From positions 62,001 to 126,000 of the forward strand of contig JALRME010000029.1 in assembly GCA_026120035.1 (NCBI GenBank): 64,000 bases of DNA, read 5' to 3'. A model generated the notes under the pieces. The model saw nothing but the letters and a program-made list of their open reading frames with translations. It was not told the DNA's origin and did no database searches. A program made the position numbers and the translations under genes. This document shows, in pieces, positions 44,842 to 55,845 of the stretch (position 1 is its first letter; the number at the start of each line of letters is the position of its first letter). This DNA is from Coleophoma eucalyptorum (lineage: Eukaryota > Ascomycota > Leotiomycetes > Helotiales > Dermateaceae).

Positions 44842-45607
44842 GAATATGCAATGATTTTGTCTGCCATCTCTGGGAATGACTCTGCCATAACATCAATCTT
44901 TCCAAAGATCTCCGTGCAAGGCTCCTTCTCCCAGACTGCGCACCAGGCGCCGTTGAAGCTAGAAATGAAATATTAGCAAGTTGAAAGCAGCAAAAGAGCC
45001 CTTAGACATACCCATTCCGCTGCGCTGCAGAAGTATCCCAGCTATGAGCAGCTGCAAACCAAGCCTCTTCTCCGTTGAATCTCTTGAGAATTTGAGCATA
45101 AGAATCCGGCGCTGGCTTTCCAATACCCAAGGTATCACAAGTAACGAAGTTCTCCTCGGGCATTTCGATTCCATTCGAGCTGAAATAGCCCAAGACTCTC
45201 GTCTTGTCTCCTGCGGTCAAAGCCCAGACAGTATAACCGGCAGCGCGCAACTTATCAAAACACTCAGCAATGCCCGGCCTGGCCTTGAGTTTCTTGTACT
45301 CTGAGCAGATGTATGCGGCGTCCTCGTCGGTAGCGAACTTGCGTGGCTCTTCGATTCCTGCCATCCACAGCATGCGGTAGAAGAGAGGCTGGAAACAATC
45401 CCAGAACGGCTTGTACGCTCCGGACATGCTGAGATATGTGTATTCTCGCTCTGATGCTTCCATCCAGGCGAAGCCTAGAAGCTTTGGCTTGATGCCTTCT
45501 GCGCGAAGTTTCTCACCTAGTCGGTCATCGATTGCTTGAAACCAGTTGTCATAGGAGACACAGGTGCCTACGACATCAAAGACAACATGTTTCTTAGCGG
45601 CAGACAT
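44835..45607 (-). CDS. HAD-superfamily hydrolase, haloacid dehalogenase type II
   Basis: Two exons (45607-45012 and 44958-44835); 239 residues, the normal length for L-2-haloacid dehalogenases. HAD motifs: nucleophile Asp11 in VVFDVVGT, Thr in WALTAG (motif II), Lys in GIGKPAPDSY (motif III), and HSWDTSAAQRNGF (motif IV), which closely matches the WD.A.A...G pattern of type II dehalogenases. These enzymes form an aspartyl ester with 2-haloacids and release halide. Many fungal members have no proven haloacid substrate and may act on phosphorylated or other small molecules. It sits head-to-tail behind the FAD oxidoreductase and could process a product of that enzyme. Confidence 0.9.
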
Positions 45608-46265
45608 CTTGAAAATGTGTATTTAGAAGTAAGATCTGAAAGAAGAGGAGAAAGATAGATACACTTAACGTGCTGTGTAGAATGCTGGAGGTAATGCCTT
45701 ATGAACTACCCCACGTACCTATCTCATCCTAATCATAGGCCTGCATCCTAGCCTGTGATCATAATCCTTGTGCCCTGTTCGTATATTTGCCACCGAAAAA
45801 CTCCCATGATACTGACACTTTCCTTCTCCCACCTTTCATACGGCCATATATTTTCGACCAATTTATGGAAAGCAGTCTCATTCATACACGACTTGGCGCA
45901 ACAACAGCGCGGAAGGTGGGGTAGCTCGAGATAGAAAGTCCCTTATCGGCCGAAGAGACCCTGGAAATGTTCGGAATCTAACGAGCTTTGTCCAAATATC
46001 TGCGGCAGGGATTCCGAGTGTTTGTCCTTGCGGAGGAGAGAACAGCCGGCAGTCCTAAGTGGGTATTTTCGGCGAGCGGGCTGCTAGAGACGAAGATATT
46101 GAGTTCAGCTCGTCCGCCAAAATCAGCGTAGAGAGGGTCAACCAGCTTGAGAACCCAAAGGAATGGAGATCTACTACAGATTTATTCTCTAGGATTATCT
46201 AAATATAATTTCAGCGTCGCTTGGATTGGTACCGGAGGCTAATACAATATATGATATCTTTCTTT
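45608..46265. other. Intergenic region
   Basis: About 660 bp holding the promoter of the HAD hydrolase and the 3' end of the next minus-strand regulator. Nothing else recognised. Confidence 0.5.
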
Positions 46266-48545
46266 CTACCAGCTGTCTAGCGAGTCAGAAGTGCCATCTG
46301 GTGGACCATATAAAAAGTCGGCCAAGTCCCATTCCTTGTCCCATTGAAAGCTTTCAACCTGTTGTGATATAGAAGTGCTCTCTAAATCAATTATTCCAGG
46401 TTCGCCTGAAATTTTGGTGCTCCTGGTCGCAGCTATACCATTTGAAGCCAAAGGCCCATCGGGGAATAAAAATTGCTTCAACTTCTGTGTTATCTGATCT
46501 TCCTTCTCCCGGTCGAGTAAGGTCATATCATCCCCATAGCAAATCCTTCTAGAGACCTCTGCTACAATTGGTCTGAGATGTTCAGCACATATTATGGCTT
46601 CCTGCCACCTCTGCCCAATCTTGTCCAGTATGGCAAGACAGTCTGGAAGTGTAGTGGATAGTGTGCTTGTCGCTTCCTGAAGCATAAATGCTAGGTTCCT
46701 TGATGACCAACACGCATCAAGCATGACTACGGCCACCTCGAATAGGATATGGACGCCATGCCAGGGGTAGAACAGTCTTCGGTGTCTCATTTGCTTCTGA
46801 TAATCGTTGACAACTATTCGACAGGCGCGCAGGCATATCAATTGATCCTCCGATGTTCGGACCCTAATTCTAGGGGCTGGTCGATGGATCTTCATGAGCA
46901 GGTGCGAGTACTGCACATCTCGAAATTCGAGCATCTGGTAGATGGCAAAAGCCTGGGCTTTTTCGTACCATAACTGTAGGTTTGATGTAATATCTTCAAT
47001 CCACTGGCTCAAGCTCCTGCCTCCCATCTGAGGTATGTCTTCCTGTAAATGTAAGACACGGTGAACCTCTGTTTCCAGAGCACGATAGAGATAAATATGA
47101 TTTGCAGAATATTCTTTCCTGGAGACATCGTCGAGGAAGCTTCCATCAATAGAAGAATGATCAAACTAGGAAATTTATTAGCAAGATTGTCACCACCACT
47201 GTTTGTAACTAACCTTCACCGTAATAGATTCCTCTGGGAACGACAGTGGCAAGCGCATATTACCACACAGTGATCTTTCCATGCCATATGCGACTCTGAA
47301 AAGCCGACAACGGAGTTGGGCCTGGTCATCACTTAGCATCTTCGAAGGTTGGAGATGCAGCCCTAAGCTTAGAACCACCCGCACAGCATTTGATATGCAG
47401 ATCCAGTTATCGGCATTTTCAGGATTCATGTGAGCATAATGAGCCAGTAAGAGAGACACCTGTAGTTCCTGGATTTGATCGATATCAAGGAGCAGGCGCA
47501 GATGGTTCAGAGCTGACACGTAAAAGGAGTCTGATGCTGCCATCGCTTGTGATTCGGCTCGCCAAGTTAGAGTCAGTGAAGAGATTGCTAAGACAATAAA
47601 AGCAACGAAGTATTCAAAATGGCCAAGTCCCGATTCGGCCGAGATCCCGTGTTCCATCACAAGATCTGTATCTCCATTCTGTTCTTCTAATATCTTTTTG
47701 AAAATGCCATGGAGCCATGGTTCTGTTATGCACGGGTATTGCGGAAGATGTATGCTGGTATAGTTCTGGAGCATGTGTTGGATTGCTGCAAGGGGTACAG
47801 TCTTCAAATTTGTGGGCGATGAGGTTGGTCTTTGAATTTGAGCTGCCGCAGGTTGAGGCTGGGATTTTGCTCGAGCAACCGGTAAAGGGGGACACGATGG
47901 ATGCAAGAATAAACCCGGTGAGATTTTTGAGTTGAAGAATGATCTTGATGGTGCTTGACCGACCGATATCGTGGCTTTGGCAATCTTGGAGGAGAACAGA
48001 TGTGGGAGATTGCTGGGAGATTGCCTGAAAACTTCCATCTGAGACTCTAATTGTGCTACTTGATCCTCAAGTGATCTAACAAGACTATTTCCAAGAACCT
48101 GTCAGTCCAAGCATGAGATTTCAGAGGTCTCTGGAGCAGTGGTTGAATAAGATGCCCGGTTTTGTTTTTCTTTTTTTTCTTTACTTTTACAACCAAGGGG
48201 ATCATTATCACCATTTTCAGCTAGGCAAATAGCCAGACTGTTGATAAAACTTGGGTTTTATGAGTCCCAAGTTTGATTCTTGATCAACTTGGCTCCAAAA
48301 GGGCTCGGGGTTAGATTCATTCTGACCTTCGGGGAAGTTCTGTCTCTGCAAGCGAGTTGAAGCAGTCTAGTCCAGCTTTCATACACGGCGTGCAAGCAGG
48401 ATAATGGAAGTCACACTACAACATATCAGTGAGAAACTAAAGAGATACATTGTTTTGCACATACCTTTGTCTTTCTCTTTTTGCAGCGTGCGCACACTTT
48501 TGATGTGCGGCGATGCGTGATAGCACGACGGTTGGAATCCTCCAT
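46266..48545 (-). CDS. Zn(II)2Cys6 transcription factor (left member of a divergent pair)
   Basis: Four exons: 48545-48465, 48415-48327, 48084-47214 and 47165-46266; 646 residues. Zinc cluster at residues 18-45 (C-x2-C-x6-C-x6-C-x2-C-x6-C, CARCKKRKTKCD...), split by intron 1 just before the third cysteine. It is followed by ELPRSLVRSLEDQVAQLESQ, a short coiled-coil dimerisation helix. Intron 2 is long for this window (242 nt) and falls within the PR-S codon. The middle region includes LSLGLHLQPS and RCRLFRVAYGMERSLC, typical of Fungal_trans regulators. The gene is divergent from the similar regulator at 48823 and lies between the HAD/oxidase genes and the P450, the likely target candidates. 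Confidence 0.9.
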
Positions 48546-48822
48546 CGTCACACGTGCTGCTATCTACGTATTCGTGAATTTTAAGCAAAAATTTACCCAA
48601 AGATAGTCATCGTCCATGACACAGCAACGCTAAGAGTTGAAAAGATGTTGATGCTCAGAAAAAGGCGATAAGGAGGATGGGAAACGGGGAAGTGGGAGGC
48701 TACCATGCACGTGACCGGGCCGTTGTTTTGATTGTCTCGTTTCCTTTGGTGGACGTTCCAGATATTCCGGTCTTGAGACGAGGTCTCTACTATTGACCCA
48801 AGATTAATGGTCTATATTGACT
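48546..48822. promoter_or_regulatory. Shared divergent promoter of two C6 regulators
   Basis: Only 277 bp separate the two start codons, so the genes must share control sequences. Visible sites are CACGTG at 48551-48556 and 48708-48713, and an inverted CGG pair, CGG-N1-CCG, at 48716-48722. The latter is the half-site type bound by zinc-cluster dimers. Auto- or cross-regulation is an inference. Confidence 0.55.
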
Positions 48823-50630
48823 ATGCTTCAAACTTGCAACCGGTGCCGTACTCGGAGGATAAAGGTACTGCTCTCAAACTCCCGGGCGTGTTGTGACATG
48901 CTGATGCTGAGGCAAGTGTGATGCACTCCTACCAGCTTGCAGGAATTGTGCAAAGGTTAGTAATTGCCCTCGTCCTCATAACTAAATCTAAAGCACATTC
49001 AGGCAAATCTGCAATGTTCATTTCATGACAATGTTCTCCAAGAGGACATTCCTAGGAGGTGTGTACGGCCCTACAAATTCCATGCCTTCTTGATTAACAT
49101 TTTGATAGTTACATCAAGAGTCTCTATGACCGTATAGAAGAACTGAACTCCATATTGTCAGAACAGAAACTTAAAGTGGACAAGTATTCAAGCATAATCG
49201 AAGACAGGGATGAAAATACTAATATCTATCCACAGAGAGAGCATTGATAGGCGCGAGCCTGTCTTGGATTCTGACCACAGCTCAGCACATCATATTGTAG
49301 CTTCACAACATGGACAATTTATTTCTCTCGGCCCTTCACCTCCTGCTCTCATTGCTTTCTCAGTAGTAACAGGATTGCTCGCGGGCAGCTGCGTCCTCAC
49401 ACCTCCGTCTCTTTTGGTAGGCCCGAGGTCGACCGCAACCTACGACTACGCAAAGATTGATAGATCTATAATCGCCCCACAGATCATCAGAGAGTGCTTA
49501 GCGCATTTTGACAGATCAATTCGACCACTGTATCCCTTTCCGTTCTCTACATTTGGTACAGCCTCAGAAACCTCGTCTTTGAAACAGTTAACCGAGCTGG
49601 ATAGATTCAGAGTTTTGATTGCCAGTGCGATAGCCGCCGCTCACAAAGGTTATTATGATTCTTCGTGGCGCATTGCTGCTAGGATATGCCGCGAATGGGC
49701 GGAGGAGCTCGCGGTATCAATTATTGCCAGGCGAGATGGTCATGCTGTTACCACACTTTTGCTGTTGATGGTATACGAACTTGCCGACCCGGAAAGGGCG
49801 ATTATATGGGACCTCCTGAGTTTTACTATCAGACTGTGTCTCGAGCTTGGTTGGAACCAGTTTAGCAACACTGCGGGCAATCATTCGGACGTCGATAATG
49901 TAACAGCGGAAGAAGAATTTTCTGAAACGGCAAAACGTCAATTGATGTCAATTCTGCGGTCTCTTGAAAGGTAAACTACAATCGTGACTAATGGTCAAGA
50001 CAACGGCAAAAGGAATATGCTGAGCGTTATAGGCCCCTTAGTATCGTTTTCCAAAGGCCCAGCATGTTGAATGGATGCCAAGATGCCCACTTATCTGTTT
50101 CTGACAAGGCTTTCAACCTCTACATAATGGTTTCAGCAGCTCTATTTGGGCCAACCGCCAGGCAGGCTTCTGAGATCTGTCCGTCCTCAGCACAGATATG
50201 CCTACTTATTACAAGTCTTAAAGGTTTTCAGGAGTACGAACAGCTGGTGCTCCAAACATGGTTGCTCTTCTTGCCCATTTGTGTCGAGCACCTGCACTGT
50301 GACCACTGCTCCTTGACATTGGGCCATCCGGGTATCAGTGACATTATAGCACTCCAGTCATGTGTCTTTGAGGCAGCGGTACAGGTTCTGCAAACCACAC
50401 ATGCAGTTGTAAAATCTGACAAAGCGTTCATACCCCCATTCTTTGCTTGCTGTAATGCTTTTGCCGCTGGGTGTGTACTTGTTATCGGCATAACCAAAGG
50501 CTGGCCAAGTACCGATAACCATGTCGGATCTCTTATGAAATGCTCCGAGATCATTACTTTCTGTGCACCACTGTGGCGTGGGGGTGAAGAGTTCCACGAA
50601 GTATGGCAACGCATTTCCGAAGCCTTGTGA
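48823..50630 (+). CDS. Zn(II)2Cys6 transcription factor (right member of a divergent pair)
   Basis: Six exons: 48823-48864, 48917-48955, 49003-49058, 49109-49183, 49236-49970 and 50033-50630; 514 residues. Zinc cluster at residues 5-32 with the same spacing as the left neighbour (C-x2-C-x6-C-x6-C-x2-C-x6-C, CNRCRTRRIKCD...). Intron 1 again sits directly before the third cysteine, and intron 3 splits the same PR-S codon before SYIKSLYDRIEELNS, a coiled-coil helix. The Fungal_trans region includes WRIAARICREWAEELA and LLSFTIRLCLELGW. Intron 4 (49184-49235) was inferred because continuing the frame hits a stop; its ATACTAATA branch and CACAG end are canonical. The P450 start lies about 310 bp downstream on the same strand. 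Confidence 0.87.
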
Positions 50631-50939
50631 ACCAATCTCTAATCCTACAACCGATTCGTCAACGATCTGATCGGAGAGTTACAAAAAGTTATCTGCAAAA
50701 GTTATCATTTGGTCTGTAGATAGTACCTGAGATCCGGGGACAAGCGCAGACTTATCGGCTTTTGACGCGGATCTCCGCGCCCCCCCAAACGACCTTCAAA
50801 TATACATTTCAGATCAACTCAGCAACAGTCTTCACAGAACATCTCCATTTCTAACATAGACTTCAATGGGCTCAATATCACCGGCTTCTGCGCAACAACT
50901 AATACTGAGAAGCGTCCCAAAACTTAAGTTACTCACTCA
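50631..50939. other. Promoter region of the P450 gene
   Basis: A 309-bp spacer between the C6 regulator stop and the P450 start, same strand. CCGGGG and a C-run occur near 50735-50786; no definite operator recognised. Confidence 0.45.
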
Positions 50940-52662
50940 ATGCCACCATATCTCGACATTTCGCATCCAGCAGGGGCCTTGATGGTCCCTGCATTGATAG
51001 CAGTTGCGATTATAGTATACATGAAATACTTCTACGTCGATTTCGGGCACATCAAAGGCCTTCCTGAAGCTCCAGATGGATCACTTGTTTCTGGTCATTT
51101 ATACAAGCTAGGGAATGACCACGCTTCGACAGCTCAAAGATGGGCGCATAGTCACTCTTGGCCTGTATACCAGATCAGACTCGGAAATCGACGTGCAATA
51201 ATGCTCAACTCCTTTGATGCAGCACGAGAATTTATTGTGACTCGACAGACGGCGACTTGTGACCGGCCACGCTTGTATACCTTCCATGGAGTTGTCTCCA
51301 AGACATCTGCATCAACAATCGGAATGAATCCCTGGGATGAACGCACCAAAAAGCAAAGACGAGTTGTGGGATCCTATACCACAGCACCTGCAGTAAAGAA
51401 GCTCCAGCCAATGTTGGATGTGGAAACTTGCCATGTGATTTCCGGCTTATATGAAGACAGTAAAAAGGGCATCGAGGAGATTATGCCGCATATTTACCTA
51501 AAGCGGTTGGCTCTCAACATAATTTTGATGTTCTGCTACAATCGTAGATTTGTTGACATCGACGATCCCTTGCTGCTCAGTATTCTCTCAGACGCAAATA
51601 CAATTTCAAGGTGACTACAACTTACTAAACCTCGTCTTCAGCGTCTGACATTTACATAGCTTCCGGTCGACGAACTCAAATGCACAAGACTACATTCCTT
51701 ACCTGAGATTGTTTAATGACGGCAAGAGAACAGCTATAGCGACTGAAGTTCGAAGCCGAAGAGATCAGTGGTTGGCAAAATTGCTTGAGACTGTGAGCGA
51801 CAATGTTAAAGATGGTAGCGGCAAGCCCTGTGTTGCACAAGGTCTCTTGGTGGATAGCGAGGATGAAAAGCTTACCAAACGTAAGATTCTCTTCGAGTTG
51901 ATCTATGGCTTGCTAACTTATATAAGATGATATTCGAACAATTCTTGGGGGCTTAATGTCAGGCGGCTTCGAGACTGTTTTTGCAACAGCCATAATAGGA
52001 ACTGGTTTCCTATCAAGTCCAGAGGGACAAATTATTCAGCAACGTGCTTATGATGACCTTATGCGTAACTATACGACTGTCGAAGAGGCATTCAGTCAAG
52101 TAGTACTGGAAGAAAAGTCAGCCTATGTTGTTGCGTTTGTCCGCGAGACGTTGAGATACTACCCGGTACACCATCTCTTACCCCCTCGGCAAACCTATCA
52201 AGAATTTGAGTATAAAGGTGCCAAGATTCCGAAAGGAGTTCTAATATATATGAATGCTCAATCCATTAATCACGGCAAGTTTATGACGGCATACCCTCCA
52301 TATCCGTATACTAAACCTAAACAGATAAGTCCAAGTACGGTCCAGATGCCGACGAGTTTCGACCTGAACGATGGCTAGAAGAAAAGGAATTCAACGTTCC
52401 GCCACCGTATCATTTTTCCTTCGGAGCTGGAGCTCGCATGTGTACGGCAGTGAACTTTTCAAACAAAATCTTGTATGCAACATTTAGTCGACTTATTCTG
52501 TCCTTCAGGATGACAGCTAGCAAGACGATGCCGCCTTCTACACATTACATCGACTACAACCGGGACACAACCGCTGCAGGAGCAATACCAAGGGATTTCA
52601 AGGTGGTTTTTACACCACGAGAACCTGAAGTTTTGGAAAGCTGTATTCGAAGACCGCAGTAA
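50940..52662 (+). CDS. Cytochrome P450, phenylacetate hydroxylase-like (CYP504-like)
   Basis: Four exons: 50940-51610, 51660-51880, 51927-52274 and 52325-52662; 525 residues. An N-terminal hydrophobic anchor (about 9-28) targets it to the ER. Core motifs: I-helix region TILGGLMSGGFETVF, ExxR at Glu371-Arg374 (RETLR), the PERW segment (EFRPERWL), and heme loop FSFGAGARMC with Cys453. The STIGMNPWDERTKKQRR stretch and the GGFET I-helix resemble fungal phenylacetate 2-hydroxylases (PhacA group), which feed homogentisate catabolism. The exact substrate is uncertain. Intron 3 uses a GC donor (GGCAAGT...ACAG); with it the gene is intact, without it the frame breaks before the heme region. Downstream of the divergent regulator pair, which may control it. 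Confidence 0.9.
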
Positions 52663-52705
52663 GCTACTGTCGGTAATGAAGTTGCAACGTATCATTTTTT
52701 AGATC

Positions 52706-52730
52706 ATATATATATATATATATATATATA
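52706..52730. repeat. (TA)n microsatellite
   Basis: Uninterrupted TA dinucleotide run of about 25 nt just after the P450 stop codon, in its 3' UTR or flank. Confidence 0.9.
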
Positions 52731-52820
52731 GGTACTCTGCAGGATTCACTTTCAGTCTTATGTACATAAACATCACATGATACCTATTGCCTGTCCTTCA
52801 GTCTTCTATATTCTAGCATG

Positions 52821-52873
52821 CTTCATAAAAATATTCTACCTTCACAAAATATTTCCTTCATAAAATATTTCTA
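52821..52873. repeat. Three tandem CTTCAtAAAATATTTC-like units
   Basis: Three consecutive imperfect copies, 16-18 bp each, of a CTTCA(T/C)AAAATATTTC-like unit about 160-210 bp downstream of the P450 stop. Seen by direct reading. Confidence 0.65.
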
Positions 52874-54725
52874 TCCTATCTTGGGTCTATCTCCAGGGTA
52901 ATAATATTGACCTATAACCCTTATTTTTGCTACCCAATTCTCCTTTGACTCTATTCAACTCCCTATGATTCCCATTCATCAACAGTATAAGGCTTTATCA
53001 CATTTCAATTGGAATTCCTGCCTACTATTAGTTCACCTCCCTCATGATGTCTCCTACCTAAATCTTGGGCAAACCGAAAATCCGCGCCAAAGGCTACGTT
53101 CAACTACTTTGAGAACTCTAGATATTACTTGAATAAAAGCGATCGGTGGAAAAAACGACTGTTATTGATCAAAATATTGAGTTGAACGAGATGCACTATT
53201 GTGAGTATAGATCGACTCCTGTGTTGACCATACGTCTACCAAGCTTCCTATGAAATTATTTGTTAGACGCCTTAGAGGTGAAATATATGACCAGTATCTA
53301 TTAATCCTCATACTATTCGAGCATAAAGTATGCGCAAGTGAAGTAAACAATCAATTATTACGGTAAGCAAAAAAACCAACCACGGGCGAGAGAAAACCCG
53401 GAGCTAAGAGAGAGCAAAATGTCACTGTTGCCCGTGTTGGTATCATATCTTAATGTTTCTCCTATCGGCCATAGCTTGGAACAGCTTGTCATTAGTCCTG
53501 AATACATGTTAAATACTCGACATGACTGCCTTCGACATCGCAAGGTGCAGCTATAGGACACTTAGTTAGCTCGCCTCAGAATCCATTATGCCACTTTCCT
53601 GTAAAAAGACCACAATATAGGATTTTCGCTCAGCGGATGTAAAATACCCGGGACGCAGATGCGACCCGTTATGAATAACCTATATAGTTATCCTTTTATA
53701 ATCTGCACAGAAGCCGATGATGTTAGTACAAGAATGTCTTAGAGTCCGTATCAGTCAAATTAAGGTAGAAAAGAGTCGGAAAATCGTAGCGATAAGCGAG
53801 CGCGCAGGCAACATCCCAACAATCATCAGCTTAACTATAATTTTGCTTCACAACTCAGCACTCTTCAAGTTCAGAACTCCTCTCAATAGTCCCAAACTAA
53901 TAGTAAGATCACCCTCCTTAGGATAGTGATCATCACCTGATCGTCGCTAGCAGTGAAACACGAGCCACCTGAAGTCGTACGACAGCGTAATCTCCAAAAA
54001 ACGTTAAACAAATGAATTGCATCCTTCGCCAAGTCCTCCGCTTCCTAAGCACGGAACACCAATTTCGAGCCTTGGGAGCATGTACTGATTAGAGTGATAA
54101 TGGGAATGATACGATGTGATGCGGAGTGAAATGCCAAGCAGTATCTTTTTAGACTAAAAATGGAGGTAATGGAGTATTGGTGGACTAACCAGGGAGGCAA
54201 GGCGGTGAATTTGGTATCTTTTCTGTCCAGTACACATGCAGAATGATGATTGGAATAAGAGCAAGCACATGGGCAGCGATAAATAGTCTCGTCTCTGTAT
54301 CTCGATTTTATTGTAGTGCATGTCGAATAATGGCGTAGCAAATTGCTTTGGTGTGATAAAGCGAGACCATACTTCGTAATTCGAAAAACTAGCCCGGCCT
54401 GTGGAAGAGATCCGAAAACAGCCACAAACATAGGAAATTAGTAAAGCAGGACTCAAAGAAGTGAGATAGTAATATTTATAGACGCTAAACCGTCTCAAAA
54501 TACTCATAGTTTCTCCATATCTTCAGATATAAATACAGATATCCAAGAAAGTACATGCAAGAAAGGGAAAATCAAACGATTAGACCAGTGGTCGGATCAT
54601 TCACCACCCACCACTACCACAGGTAAATGTAGATCAAAAAACAGTCTCCAAAACAACGACTCTCCTACCTCGCCACACAACTCCTACCGCTCGTATGCAA
54701 CCTCATGAACCCAAACGCCGTTTCC

Positions 54726-55845
54726 TTAGTGACCACCGTTAGGCTTAACGCTCTTTCCTTTCCCCTTCTTCTAGTTTTTCTTTTCAGTTAGCTTTAAATC
54801 TCACCGCAGCAGGACATGCAAGAGAGAGGGGGATATGAGAGCAGTGGATCTTACGGGACGGCAGGTTGGACCACTTACAGAGTTATCGCCTCCAGATGAA
54901 AGCACGTTGACTCCGCCTGGAGTATTCTGAACAAAGCGGGAATTGAATCCAACGACGCTCTTGATGCTGTTATATGTTGCAACATCCATGGCCATTGGTT
55001 CAGTGGCAACGTAGAAAGTGACTCCTTCAGTACATGGTGGGGTAGTGAGAGAGCCGCCGTATGTAGTGAAGGTCTGGGCTGAAAGAGTGGCAGCAAGATT
55101 GCTGAGTGGTAGAGCAGTAACTTCGGTCAAAGTACCGGGGGTAGTCACTTCTGATAGCCCAGCCATGGATGCCGTTACAGCCTCGGTTGTAGTACCGTCA
55201 GTAGAGAGCTGAAAGGGAACAGCGAGAACTGAAATGGATGAATCTGTGCACCATTAGTATGTACTTGGAATTTAGGGCGAGATTGCAAGCTTACCAGCTG
55301 CTTGGTGAACCATGTGCATTTCGAGTGGAAAGTATTCTCCATCAATGGTATGCTCGCTTGGTGTATGGAAGTGAAATTGTGCCATATCAAAGGTCTTGCC
55401 ATCGACTGTTATGCTTGCACCTTTGTCCTCCATAATGACCTCAACCGTTGAGCCAAGGTTTTCGAGCTCGGTTGTAGCCACATCGGACATGGTGATGTTC
55501 AAAGTGCTGCCAGCAACGGTTGTAAAGCTGCCACTGGTGAGGTCGATTGGGGACTGGTTTTTGCCGGCACTACAAGCAGAATTGGCTGAATCAAGAGCAT
55601 CCCAATTCGTTCTGTACCACATCAGCTATGACCAGGACAAAGTTTCCTTGTAATACTTACGGTCCTGTTAGTCCAAGGTAACCAAATGTTGCGACATCGA
55701 CACGCTTCTCAAGCTCATTGCGCGCGTTGAGTGTTGAATAAGTGCTTCGGCGAGCAAAAGTAGTTCCATGTGCGCAAGAGGCAGACGCTATATCGGCCAA
55801 TAGAGATACAGCAAGCGCTGATCGGAGATAGGTGAAGGAGACCAT
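54726..55845 (-). CDS. Secreted alpha-class carbonic anhydrase
   Basis: Four exons: 55845-55661, 55611-55295, 55228-54879 and 54770-54726; 298 residues. N-terminal signal peptide (MVSFTYLRSALAVSLLADIASA). The alpha-CA domain follows with FGYLGLTGPTNWDAL, NQSPIDL, and the three zinc ligands His142 and His144 (QFHFHTPSEH) and His161 (MHMVHQ). TYGGSLTTPPCTEGV forms the substrate-pocket region. It interconverts CO2 and bicarbonate outside the cell or in the secretory pathway. The last exon is inferred from a GTAAGT donor and CTAACT...CTAG acceptor and yields a short basic Lys/Gly tail. If that intron is retained, the frame instead continues to a stop at 54801 with a different C terminus. The core enzyme is certain; the tail is not. 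Confidence 0.88.

Larger units (their letters stand above)
52663..54725. other. AT-rich intergenic region
   Basis: About 2 kb between the P450 and carbonic anhydrase stops (convergent). AT-rich with simple repeats (52706-52730 and 52821-52873). Minus-strand frames at 54045-54507 have no recognisable domain and poor coding character. No gene supported. Confidence 0.5.

Noticed and set aside
50940..52662. P450 as a pseudogene
   Set aside because: The apparent break before the heme region disappears with a GC-AG intron; all motifs are intact and in frame.
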